Assembly: GCA_050084515.1 (NCBI GenBank)
Contig: CM114274.1
Coordinates: 12,710,001-12,774,000, forward strand
DNA: 64,000 bases
Origin: Blasia pusilla
Taxonomy: Eukaryota > Marchantiophyta > Marchantiopsida > Blasiales
Reading direction: 5' to 3'
Under the pieces are notes generated by a model. It did not search any database. It was not told where the DNA came from and worked only from the letters and a program-made list of their open reading frames with translations. Below are positions 23,356-34,130 of this stretch, piece by piece. The translations under genes were made by a program, and so were the position numbers. Numbering within the stretch: the stretch's first letter is position 1; every line of letters begins with the position of its first letter.

Positions 23356-23590
23356 CCAAGAGCACCAACATCAAGGCTCCCCATACTTAAATTCTATATA
23401 GAATTGGGGAGCATTTCCGCGTATCTCTCTACCATACCAAAATCCAACTGACAAAAACTACAAATTAATGGCTCTTGCTCTTGTGAGCACTCCTATAAGC
23501 CACTCAATGGGAAAAATGGTCCCCAAGCTACGAAACCAATGAACACACTCAAGCTCTCGTATTGTAGAGCTCTCAATTATTTCTTTGTAG
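23356..23590. repeat. Dispersed repeat D, copy 2
   Basis: Diverged direct copy of 3165-3440; see that entry. It contains GGGGAGCATTTCCGCG and a GGTCCCCAA segment. Confidence 0.6.
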
Positions 23591-24250
23591 TCTCATAGCC
23601 CATTGCTCGTTCTATGTTGGCATTCATATGTTGAGCTGAAATGGTTGGTAGCCACTCATGCGGTTTTCCATTTGCGTATAACCAACAACTAGCGTTTATG
23701 TTAAATTAATTTCAAGTTATTGATCGCATAGCAAGTAGAGTCAATTTTTGTGTTGCCTTGTTGCCAATTTTTTTCACTTTGTTTTTGTGTTTCTTGCCTT
23801 TTTTCTCCCTTGGGATGTCATGACGGATATTTTGTAGTAGAATGGGTTTTGAACAAAAAAAACACAAAAATCTGGTAGTGGACCAAGTATTGAAAGGATG
23901 TTTTCATTTCATGCTAAAATAATTAATAATCTCTTTACGGCCCCTATGGACACTCGCCGTTTTTTTCCTCTCCATCTAGGTTATCCACGTGTCCTCCACT
24001 CCTGTTTATCAATTACTTTCTCTCCCATCCCTCTCCAAAGGTCCCACACACACAATTACTTTCTCTCCCACCCCTCTCAAAGGGTCCCACGCACACATGT
24101 TTGTTTATTACAATAATTCATCTTTGAAATTCGAAACAAATTACCAAGAATTAAAAAACCAACACCTCCTTTCTCATTATTTTTTTATCAGAAATTTTTT
24201 ATTATGGAAATTTTTACAAATTCACCTATAAATAGGATATTCATTATGAT
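23591..24250. other. AT-rich stretch without a recognised gene
   Basis: A short direct duplication of TTACTTTCTCTCCCA/TCCC...CCTCTC is present around 24005-24080. Nothing coding was recognised. Confidence 0.35.
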
Positions 24251-24591
24251 CTTATCAAACAGTCGGACCAAAAATAATACGCTTTAGTAGTAGTTGACTC
24301 TACCGTCATACGCGAAAGAAGTGAATCGCGAAAAGTTAGCCCTGAGGGTAATCGTACAATACCAGGAAAGGATACCGACGTCGTCCTCGGCTGACCGATC
24401 CCGCTCCGAACAAAAGACGGGCTTTACCAGTCAGCGAAATCTGGGATCTTTGACCGCGTACGTCATAGAAGAGCCGTAGATTGAAGGGTAGACTCATACA
24501 GGCCATTGGATGAAACCAGACCGGGTTCGCCTCGAAATAATTGTTCCGTCGACCGGGAGACATGTTCTTAGCAAAGCCGTGGATCTTACTA

Positions 24592-24714
24592 ATCGGACGG
24601 GAAAATCCATATCGACTGACTTTCTCCCACGTTTGAGGTCTTACTGACGCCCGTTATGATTCTATCCATCCAGCGCTCAATCGAAGTCAGTCGATATGAA
24701 TTTTCCCGTCCGAT
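24592..24714. repeat. Inverted repeat with 29-base arms (hairpin)
   Basis: Arm 24592-24620 (ATCGGACGGGAAAATC...) pairs with arm 24686-24714 at 28 of 29 positions. The loop is 65 bases. It sits in a CpG-rich block about 1.6 kb upstream of the receptor kinase start. It could be a foldback transposon end pair or a small-RNA hairpin. Confidence 0.85.
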
Positions 24715-24952
24715 CTGTCCAGGATCCATCCGACGGTCGCACCAGAGCACAAGTTGCAATATATGCGTTGTTTATTATTGTTATTATTGTATTGCTGCTG
24801 ATCTTCCGGCAGATGGTCGCCGGCAGACGTTGCGTGTGCTAGAACCCCGCCAATACTCCGGCTGCCCGAGTGCAAATCTCCCCGAGAGATTTGCCCGAGA
24901 CCCGGATTCGAACGAATCATTCGAGTCCGAATCCTGAGTGCTGACCGGATGC

Positions 24953-25620
24953 TATGGCTGCCCGGGATGGGCGCGGCGCGGGAAGCGCTGGTCGTGAACT
25001 GCTCTCCGGAGCGCGCGTGTAGTAGTCTTGTAGATGTGGAGCGTCTCGGTGTCACAGACACGAGAATACAGTGGAGGGAATTAACTACAGAAGAGGGTAG
25101 GCAGGAGCTCGAAATCGACGGATTGGTGCTAGGAGTTTGGCGCATAGAATGGTGAGGACGAGAGAGCGCAGTGTAGTTCAGTTGTGAGGTCTTGCTCATT
25201 TCCGCGAATCAGTGGATTTTCATTATTATTCTTGTGCAGAGGACCACAGCTCCTCCTGTTCAAGTGGATGAGCGTGGATTGATTGATGATTTTCCATGGC
25301 TCAGGAAAGATCTGGATGATTCTGCCCGTTCGCAGCACGTTTTTCCGGGAAGGTCCAGAGGACAGATAAATGGCTGACTATAGATCATATGGCTGAATAT
25401 TGGTTTACTGAAGATGGAGCGCAGGAGATTATCGATCTTCGTTTGCAGGCTTCTTGAGCTTCGTAGGGTTTGGAATGCCGTGAATTCCTGATGCCTAAGG
25501 CTTAGAGGACGGAGATCAAATGGGTGACTATTGGTTTAAAGAAGTTGGAGCGCACCAGATGATCGATCTTCGTTGGGAGGCTTCTAGAGCTTTGTAGGTT
25601 TGGAATGCCATCACTTGCTC
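24953..25620 (+). other. Possible small unrecognised gene with two exons and a duplicated C-terminal coding block
   Basis: An ATG at 24953 opens a short frame (MAARDGRGAGSAGRELLSG...). A good acceptor (TCTTGTGCAG) at about 25237 is followed by an exon-like frame, PPVQVDERGLIDDFPWLRKD, ending in a stop near 25376. Downstream, two related blocks (about 25389-25470 and 25520-25600) encode MAEYWFTEDGAQEIIDLR and MGDYWFKEVGAHQMIDLR. I do not recognise the family, and the exon joining is uncertain. It could equally be leader sequence of the downstream kinase gene. Confidence 0.3.
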
Positions 25621-26304
25621 ATGTAAGAACATGACAGCATTGCGACGACGACGACTAAGGCGTCGGGGGTCCCAGTTTGAGACATCTGGGAGAAATTCTA
25701 TCCGAGGCGAAGAGAGTTAATTCTGTCCAGTCCAACGGCTTTCTGGAAACGAGTTGCGCATATCGGACGAAATTGTAGTTTAGATCTGGTTTGCTTGGAC
25801 TCTTGTCCACTTTGATGGAATGAAGCCGGCAATGTGAACAGCTCACTGGTCTCGCTGGCACGATTGTTTTCTATGGACATTCGTTAGCGTGGACCTAGTT
25901 TGTTTTACAATAATTTGTAGAAAATCAGCGTTGATCATGTTAGTATTGCCGAAACTTGACACCGCCGGAAGATTCTAGTGCAATTTCAAGCTCATTTCCG
26001 AATTCATCTAATGCCGCCCGTAGGTGGGAACAGAGAAGCAGCATCAATTCAGACGAACACATCCAGTACATCTACATTCCGGCACCTCGGAGTTGAATAA
26101 GTTAGAAACAGACTCATTGCTGCTGGACACTTCTTCACTCAGGTCCACCGCACTACTGCCAGTTTTCCGCTGAATTCGCATTCATTTTCTTGTAAGAAGA
26201 CAGGATAAACATTTCGACAGGGGACACGGATCTCACGATTTGTTCTCTAACACCCCAGGTGATATTCCGAGGTTTTTCTCAGGTTGTCGAGACACGACGT
26301 TGTG

Positions 26305-29300
26305 ATGGCAATGTCTCGTGGAGGACGTGGTTCTGTTGTGGTCTCGTGTCTGATGCTTGCGCTGTTTATGTTGTTGGGGGAAGTAAAACGCTTATCTGCT
26401 CAAAGACCTGGTGCGTGGTCCATTTCGCCCTCTCATTTCGTCGTCGGTTCAGCAGTCTGCTAAATTTTTCGGGTCTCAGACCGGTTGAGTGTCAATCTAA
26501 GTAGCAGGTGAATTGTATATTAGACTGACATGGTTTTGTCCAACATGTCCAACAACGATTCGATAATAATACGATGGCATTGCGTCGTTGGACTTGGCAT
26601 GGGCCAAAGATTTCCAGCACGTTGCGCGTGGATTCCTTGCAGCTACTGCCCTCGGTAGATGAGCGTCACCTTCTACCGAGGAAACGCTCACAAACTTATG
26701 AGCATGACCTGCAGCATATAGTTGTCCAACAATGCCCGCCACTACTGTTTGGATCGAAGCATTTTTTTTATTCAGCATCCACACGCTCTTGTTACAAGAG
26801 TACAGAATTCGCAATGGACCGTACATGAACAGAGTTTTTCTAGCGTCTGATATGTTCAGTTGACTCCAAATTTCGCAGGATTTATCAGCATCGATTGTGG
26901 TAGTTCTGAAAATTATACGGACCCCGACACCGGCATCAAGTGGGTCACGGATGATGGCTACATTTCAACAGGATTCAACGAAAAGGTTCCAACAACACTA
27001 GACGCCGCTGACAATTGGCGCGCGATCCGAACGAGTCGGACTTTTCCCTCCACACCAGGCAACACAAGAAAGAAACATTGCTACACACTGCCAGTGTCTG
27101 CAAATAGCACTTATCTCGTTCGCGCGATGTTCCACTATGGCGTACGGACCCTGACTGAATCGATAAGATTTAATGGTTCCGTAGATTCAACTCTCTGGGG
27201 CACGGTTTCCATCACTCCTGATATTGTGCAACTTAATTATGTTGCTGAAGCTATTACCACTACCCTAAGCGAGCAGGTTTCTCTTTGTCTGATAGATACG
27301 GGAACAGGCACACCGTTCATTTCATCTTTGGAGCTGCGACCACTTGGGAACGCTTACGCCTCCAGTCGAGGAAATCTTCTTCCGTTGATTACTAGAAGCG
27401 ACTGCGGTGGCTGGGCGAATATTCCAAGCACAAGGTACCCTTCTCTAAGCCTTACGCTTGATGGACCTGTAAATGATTTTTTTCAGATATGGACATACTA
27501 ATCAACACTAGCCAGAAGCCCGCAGTCGTGCAAAAGTTGTTGTTTTTTTCACTCAGATTAACACGCTTGCATATCGATATTGTTTGTGTGTGTGTGTATT
27601 AATTGGTGAACGAGAATTAGCGGCTACTCGTGGTCAAAATACACTAAACGGTTTAGACCTCTGTCAATCGAACGACCAAATGCGTTATTAATTGCCGAAG
27701 TATGACTTAATGTCCACCAGGAAGATCTCAGTCATCGGTCTCAACTCACCATGGCCACTTAGTCCTCAGGGACCTTCGGTGTCGCAGATCTAACTGCGGG
27801 AGATTCGTGAAGCCATGACTGCTTGTATTTTGTGAGATTTGAAAGTGGCGGGTGCTGAGAGCCTTATCATTAAACCCATCTGTACTTGATTCCTCAGTCT
27901 TCTAGCCTTGAACCATGATCTGTCTCTCGATATACTGACTATCTGACTACCTTTGGAATCAACACTTCTTAAAATTCACTCGTTCATGTTTAGGTTTCCA
28001 AACGATCCCCTCGACCGTCTTTGGTTTGGAACGAACATTCTTCCTAATGATTCTTCAGGGAACGCTGTGAACAATCGGCCGAGTATCCGTACCCAGTTGC
28101 CCATGCCACAAGACGTTCCGACGACATTTTCGGTACAGGAACCCCCACAGTCTGTGATGCAGTCCGCGTGGGTGGGCACACCATTACAATTGGTTACGGA
28201 CGTCACCCCATATCCCTTAACGAGCACATTTCTCGCCAATTTCTACTTCTGGGACTTTCAGCCTTACATACCCGGCGCTGCGAACAATTCTAGGGTGTTC
28301 AACGTCGAAGACGTTTCTGTCGATGGACCAAACCTTGATTATACAGCCGTCCTCAACGCGTCCAATACTGCAGCACAATTTTCTCACACGCTTTTCAATA
28401 TCACTACTTCCACAAGTTACAGAATAATTACGAAAGATAACATGAGCCGTCCGGCTATCATCAATGCCTTCGAACTCTTCAGTGTGATCCCGCTCAGTCG
28501 ACTTTCGGACGCAAATGATGGTATGCGAACCATGAAACTTTTATTTGTTTTGAGCAGTTGAGTAAATGTGTTATTCAAAGACAACACGAATGTTGCCACT
28601 TGACCCGCTCCGCGCGCGTGTGGTCTCTGCTTTCAGTGAAGGCCCTCGTGGATATGCAAATGGCCCTGACTGTGGTTCCACTTTGGGCCGGGGATCCTTG
28701 CCTGCCTGTTCCCTGGGACTGGATTAAGTGTGACCTGACGAATAGTACCCCTCGAGTGAATTTAGTGTAAGTATTTCCATTGTCTCGATACAGGGAGAGG
28801 GTTGCCATCTGTTACGTGTTCAACATCAAGTACTCTTCAGGACTTGCCATCTGTTACGTGTTCAACATCAAGTACTCTTCAGGACTTCGAGAGATGTGAG
28901 ACAAAAAAATTCAGTTGATATTTTTCCAGAACCTTGAGCCTTATTTGGTTGGCAGATTACTGTTAAAAATGTTGGGCTCAACATTTTTAACTCACCTAAT
29001 TGAACTCGTCCTCGGTGATCTTTATGGTCAGGTCCATGTCGAGCATGAATTTGAGTGGCAACATACCGCCAAGCGTTTTGGAACTCACGGAATTGACTCA
29101 TTTGTAAGCTCGTTATTTCTGTTTCAGTATGTGGTAACCTCAGTCATTGGGATAGATTGACACGTTCCCCTGAATCAGTCAGAAAAGCAGTCTATGTTTC
29201 TACAGTCAGAAGTGATTCAAGATAAGAAAATTTCTTGACTTAAGATGTCTACGCGTCTCTCACTTACATCCGCAGATTGGATACTTCTTGCAAAGACCTG

Positions 29301-32300
29301 GATATGATGTTTCTTGAGCAAGTGTTAAGAGTGGCTTACAAGTGCAGAAAGATTAGTAGATACGAACTTCTTGAAGAGAATTGAAGGTTTATGTCGATTT
29401 CCCAGGTGGCTTGATAGGAACAATTTCAGTGGTAGTATTCCGGGGGAGCTAAGTTCTTTGACGAAACTCCTAACTCTGTGAGTGAAACTAGTCCTCATAA
29501 ATCCAAAGTGTAACACTCACTTTAAGCTAATTCTAGAAATTATTAAGAATTATTTCACTGATTTTCTTGTCATTTCATAACTTGGAGATACTGAAGTGAC
29601 TCCACATTTTTCCTTTCGGGAGGACATCCGCAGGCATCTTTACAACAACAGGCTAACGGGCACGATCCCCAGCTCTCTGGCATCCTTACCCAACCTCGTC
29701 GAACTGTGAGTACTTGCGTTGGGATACTTCTGAATGTAATGATTTCTAGATTTGGATGTGGAGATTGTGACAGGAGCGCGAATAAATTTCAATCCTTCAT
29801 TTCCAGATACCGATGATTTGCGACTGTTTTTAGAATCAGATCTTATTTGGAAATCTACTACAAATGAAGCTCTTGAATGGGGAAAACCCCAACTAATACG
29901 CTGAAAACGGTCTACTTTTCGGTGCAGGTTCGTCTATAACAACCAATTGAGTGGAGATGTGCCACCGGAACTGACGGCTAAGACAAACCTCAAGATCATG
30001 TACGTTTGTTGAAGGCTGCTTTTTTTCTTTTTGCTTCCCGCAGCACTTTGAAAGGCCTCAGCCCTTATCCCTTCACCCATACTTTCAGATGAAGTAGGCA
30101 GTCACTTCTAATCATAGTTGTTCATCATGATTGGAGTTACATCCTAACTGTTAACGGAGTATTGTTGTACAGAGCCTTTGGCAATCCTGGACTTCGTTGC
30201 CGTGGAATCAATGTCATCTGCACCAACACTACACATTCGTCGTCCAACAAAAAATCCAGAGCTGGAATCATAGCTGGTTCACTTGTTGGATTTGTAGCGG
30301 TTCTTGTCTTTATCGCCTTCTGTGCAGTCTTCTTCTTGTATCTGCGACCTCTTATTCGAGGTCATAAAAAGGACCTTCTGCTGTACGGTGAGTCTTGGCA
30401 CTTAACCTTTGTGGTACGTGTCTCATCTCGTCGAATTCTATCCGCGGCATTCTCCAGAAATTTCCACTGAAACAAGAAGTTGTATAATACGATTTGGTCT
30501 CGACGATTACTTCTTCGAAGCCACATGATTCATGATCAGTTTCTGTCAGTTTCGAGACACATTGAAATGGAGGATCGAATCCTAGAGTTTTAGTTTCTTA
30601 AGCAATCCTCCTCTTCCACTGTACAATCCAGATTCACCTCAAAAGAATTCAATCTTTGTTGAGGGTTGTACACGGGCCTTTTCGTTGAAAGAGGTTGGAG
30701 CCGCTACATCTAACTTCAGCACCGAGATTGCGGAAGGAGGTTTTGGCCGTGTGTATTATGGAAAGTTATCAGATGGACAAGAGGTGGCTGTAAAGGTCAA
30801 GTCAATCACTTCGCAACAAGGAGACCAAGAGTTCTTCAGCGAGGTATGACTTAAAGAAGTTCTGGTTCAGACGATGGATCGATAGACATGAAGGCCTTGA
30901 TAAAGTTAAAGATCGTTGGTGTTGATCTGAAGTGTTTGGTATGTATTTTCGAGAGGGTAAGGAGAGCCAAGATATTTGCATCACTTGAGAATCGCGTATC
31001 ACATTCAATGAGTACGCTTCTGTATAGAAACTGTGAACTTCTCAAAGCCTTTTCTTGAACAAATCATGAACAAATAGCTAGATGGATAGTAAGCATTGGT
31101 CTCTTAAATCAAGGAAGTTGAGCACGGAGGAGGTCAGCCTTCACATAAGTCTAAAGGTACGTATCTTGATCTTGACTTGGGCTCCAACTGCAGGTAGATC
31201 TACTGTCACGAATCCATCACAGAAATCTTGTGTCTCTTGTGGGCTATTGCCAAGAGAACCTGCAGCAAGTCCTGATATACTCATACATGCGCAATGGAAC
31301 ATTGCGGGATCATCTTTACGGTAATGTTTAAACCGAGCACAAGACAGGGTCCAGACAGCAGTACACTACGTGAGATTCGAGTAAATAACTCTGTTTAGTT
31401 CAAAGAAATTGTTAGATATGCATGAGAGTTTGACCAATCAAAACTTCCGCCTGACTGTTCTATACGTGAAGGTGGAGAGAAGTATCTCGACTGGAGAGAG
31501 AGGCTAGAAATTGCTGCGGATTCAGCAAGAGGTTCGTTCTTAAAACCCATTACTAGTGCCTTAGATGTGAATCTGGTTCAGTCCGCTGGTCATGAGACGT
31601 AGTCAAGATCCATCCTTAAGGTGTCTGTTGATCTGAGTCTCTAATTTCATTTTCGTGAGTGATGTCAGTCTATGAGTGGGTTCGGAGTTCTCTCACCTTG
31701 TGCTCGTCATTTCCCACCTAGGTCAAGGAGTTTTTCGAGGGGAATATAGAACATTCCCCAACCTAATTGGAAAGTGCCCAGATAGTCCACTTTGAAAGGG
31801 AATAAACAAGAAGTTTAATTGCTGATCGTTGGAAAGGTGCTAGATCATCTGGTGTTCTTACACTTCCAAGTGCCTATGTCACCATCGATTTATGTGTAGA
31901 AGAGCTGAAATTCAAAGACGACGCGTCAGAGGGGTTATGAGATTATGCCGAGCTACATTCTGGTTCTTGAGTTACTCTTCGTTAAGCTTCAGACGGTCAT
32001 AATTGTTTCCAGCTCCATGTCTAGTTCTCCTTTTTCTTTTCCTCATCTCTGGATTTCAGCGTCTTGAGTCTCCGGATCACTGGAAAACTGCGAACATTCT
32101 AAGAGGGTTCCTTCCTATGGTAGTTCTCTGACGGTTCAAGTTGCGAAGTCTAATAGTTCTTCCACTTCCAAAATGGAAGAAAATCGCTTTAGAAGACCAT
32201 AGCAGTCCATAGAATGTCCTCGATACTCATCAACCCATGGGTGGGAAGATAAAGTGGCGATCTGAATCGGAATCTACACACGTCCCATACATTGAAAGTG

Positions 32301-33411
32301 GTCCCGGAATTGAGTGATCTGATTTCGGTGGATTTTGCAGGACTTGCTTACCTACACACGGGTTGCACTCCAGCCATTATCCACCGAGACGTCAAGAGCA
32401 ACAACATTCTGCTGGATGACAAGTTGAAAGGAAAAGTTGCAGACTTCGGAATATCGAAGGTTAAACTCGGCGACGAAACTGGAGTGGAGACCCTGGTCAA
32501 GGGAACCTACGGCTATATGGATCCAGAGTAGGTTCATTCTTCCAGCACCTCCACCATCGTGTCAAGATGTACATTCAGTTCGATCATCAAAGTGCAACAT
32601 GTCCTCACGTGATTTCTCCCACTCCATACGCATAGGAGGGGGTTTCCACAATCCAGAAAGTCCCTAGTGGCCCAAGAAAGCAAGTCGAATCCCTCGAGCT
32701 CCAGATGATTTTCTTGGGATTGTAACTGTATCTTCAACCCCACTCGAAGTAAAGAGATTCGGGACTGCATCGATTCGAGGCGCGCTAATGTTAAGATGGT
32801 AAGTACTGCTTGTAGTCAGTTACTCGAATTGCAACCTACAGGTTGAAGCTGAACTCGTCTGCATATGTTTATGAATCCAGGTACTTTCAAACCCAAAGGC
32901 TGACGCCGAAGAGTGACATCTTCAGTTTCGGTGTAGTGCTCCTAGAAATGGTCACTGCACGAGCACCGATTACAGGGGAAACCCACTTGATCGAGTGGGT
33001 AAGTTACTCTGTCTCTCCTCCCTCCTTTCCCCTCTAGCTCTCGAACACTCAGGTCAATAGCTACCCGATCCCCTACTCTTTAACATGCTTGAACTCGTCC
33101 GTTCCCTCGGCTCCCTCACACACATTCTCCTCCTACTAGTGACTCTATCTGTGTTTGTGGTGGTGTGTGTATGTATGTATGGTGGCTTGATGCAGTCACG
33201 CAGCCGACTAGACCGCCTCGACCTCCAGGCAGTCGTGGATCCAGCACTAAAAGGAGACTACGACATAGACGTAATGTGGAAATTCATAGGAGTGGCGATG
33301 CAATCAGTGGAGATTGATCCTGTCAAAAGACCGGACATGACCGACGTTCTGAATCGACTCACAGAATGTATGGAGCTGGAAGTCACATCGCGCTCGGAAC
33401 ACATTCCATAA
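26305..33411 (+). CDS. Malectin-like/leucine-rich-repeat receptor-like protein kinase
   Basis: This is a plasma-membrane receptor kinase of the plant LRR-I (malectin-like) type; architecture and length resemble Arabidopsis At1g67720 and At2g37050. My model has 15 exons: 26305-26410, 26879-27434, 27994-28520, 28637-28766, 29032-29103, 29406-29477, 29634-29705, 29928-29999, 30173-30387, 30632-30843, 31194-31320, 31472-31531, 32341-32527, 32881-32998, 33196-33411. All use GT-AG, every phase agrees, and the sum is 2742 bases (913 residues). Domains: signal peptide (1-33, ending RLSAQ), malectin-like domain (about 36-395; [30 protein letters not shown]), four LRRs of which exons 5-8 are exactly 72 bases each in phase 2, membrane helix (about 566-593), and kinase (about 640-900). 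The catalytic set is present: [33 protein letters not shown]. The first Gly of the ATP loop is Ala (AEGGFG). It is probably active. Ligand unknown. Confidence 0.93.
28802..28885 (+). repeat. Exact 42-base tandem duplication in intron 4 of the receptor kinase gene
   Basis: TTGCCATCTGTTACGTG... occurs twice, at 28802-28843 and 28844-28885, without a mismatch, so it is recent. A 13-base-arm hairpin (GTTAAAAATGTTG) lies just downstream at about 28962-28991 in the same intron. Confidence 0.9.
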
Positions 33412-34130
33412 ACATGGAGATTACTCCGGTATTTCCCCAGCCGGCTCTTCGATCTCTCACTGTGTTCTCTCCCACGGTCTTGACGAATAATGTCTCCTTC
33501 TTCTGGAACTTCTTCGCATTCCAGGGAATCGTCGCATTCTCAACCCAATCCAATTTTCCATGGCTGGCTTCTATTTCCACATCATACTCCTGCCACAGAT
33601 CTGAACAGAAGCATTCATAATCGCTTCGGGCAAGTCCGTCCGCCAGAGGACTCGCCAAGTGTTGCTGACATGTTTCAGGCTGTGTGATTCGACTCCTCCT
33701 CGTCACAAATGCTCCTCCACACCTCGAAGGAATCCGAATCGATCTTCATCAATCAATCCACATCCGACATACACATCAATCTCCCGGCTCATGAATCTTC
33801 GGCGACTATCAGCCCAGATCGCTGCAGAGTTCTGTTGCCAGCATTGCATTCAACTCTGCAAGGAAGAAGTTTCTTGAGGAGCAGCTCAAGTTCATCCTCT
33901 TGGCTGATCAGGCGATGAACTCACCACTCGAGCTGGTAGCCAGAGTTCCCTTGCATGCCCGAAAGGTTTCTTCCCATCGCCTCCAAGAGCTTCGTCCTTA
34001 TGCACGGCGTGCCGCCATAGCACACCTTCGCAGACCTCTCATGTTTCTCCATCAACAAAACCAACCTCTCTCGCAAGGTTCAAACCAGACCTGAGCCCCT
34101 GAAAAACAATTCATCTATGGTTTGAAGAAA
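33412..34130 (+). other. Probable 3' untranslated region of the receptor kinase gene
   Basis: Sequence of gene-like base composition follows the stop codon at 33409-33411. Several short open frames overlap here in different phases, but none has a recognisable motif. No clear AATAAA signal marks the end. Confidence 0.4.

Larger units (their letters stand above)
24250..26304 (+). promoter_or_regulatory. CpG-rich region upstream of the receptor kinase gene
   Basis: Base composition changes sharply here: CpG is common from about 24250 to 26900, in contrast to the AT-rich DNA to the left. It probably contains the promoter and leader of the receptor kinase gene and possibly a small unrecognised gene around 24950-25620. 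I cannot place a TATA box or start site with confidence. Confidence 0.4.

Noticed and set aside
27575-27600. GT-rich microsatellite in a receptor kinase intron as a regulatory element.
   Set aside because: A short simple repeat with no further evidence.
33490-34094. Overlapping short frames after the receptor kinase as a second gene.
   Set aside because: Frames overlap in different phases without splice signals or motifs; a 3' untranslated region is the simpler reading.
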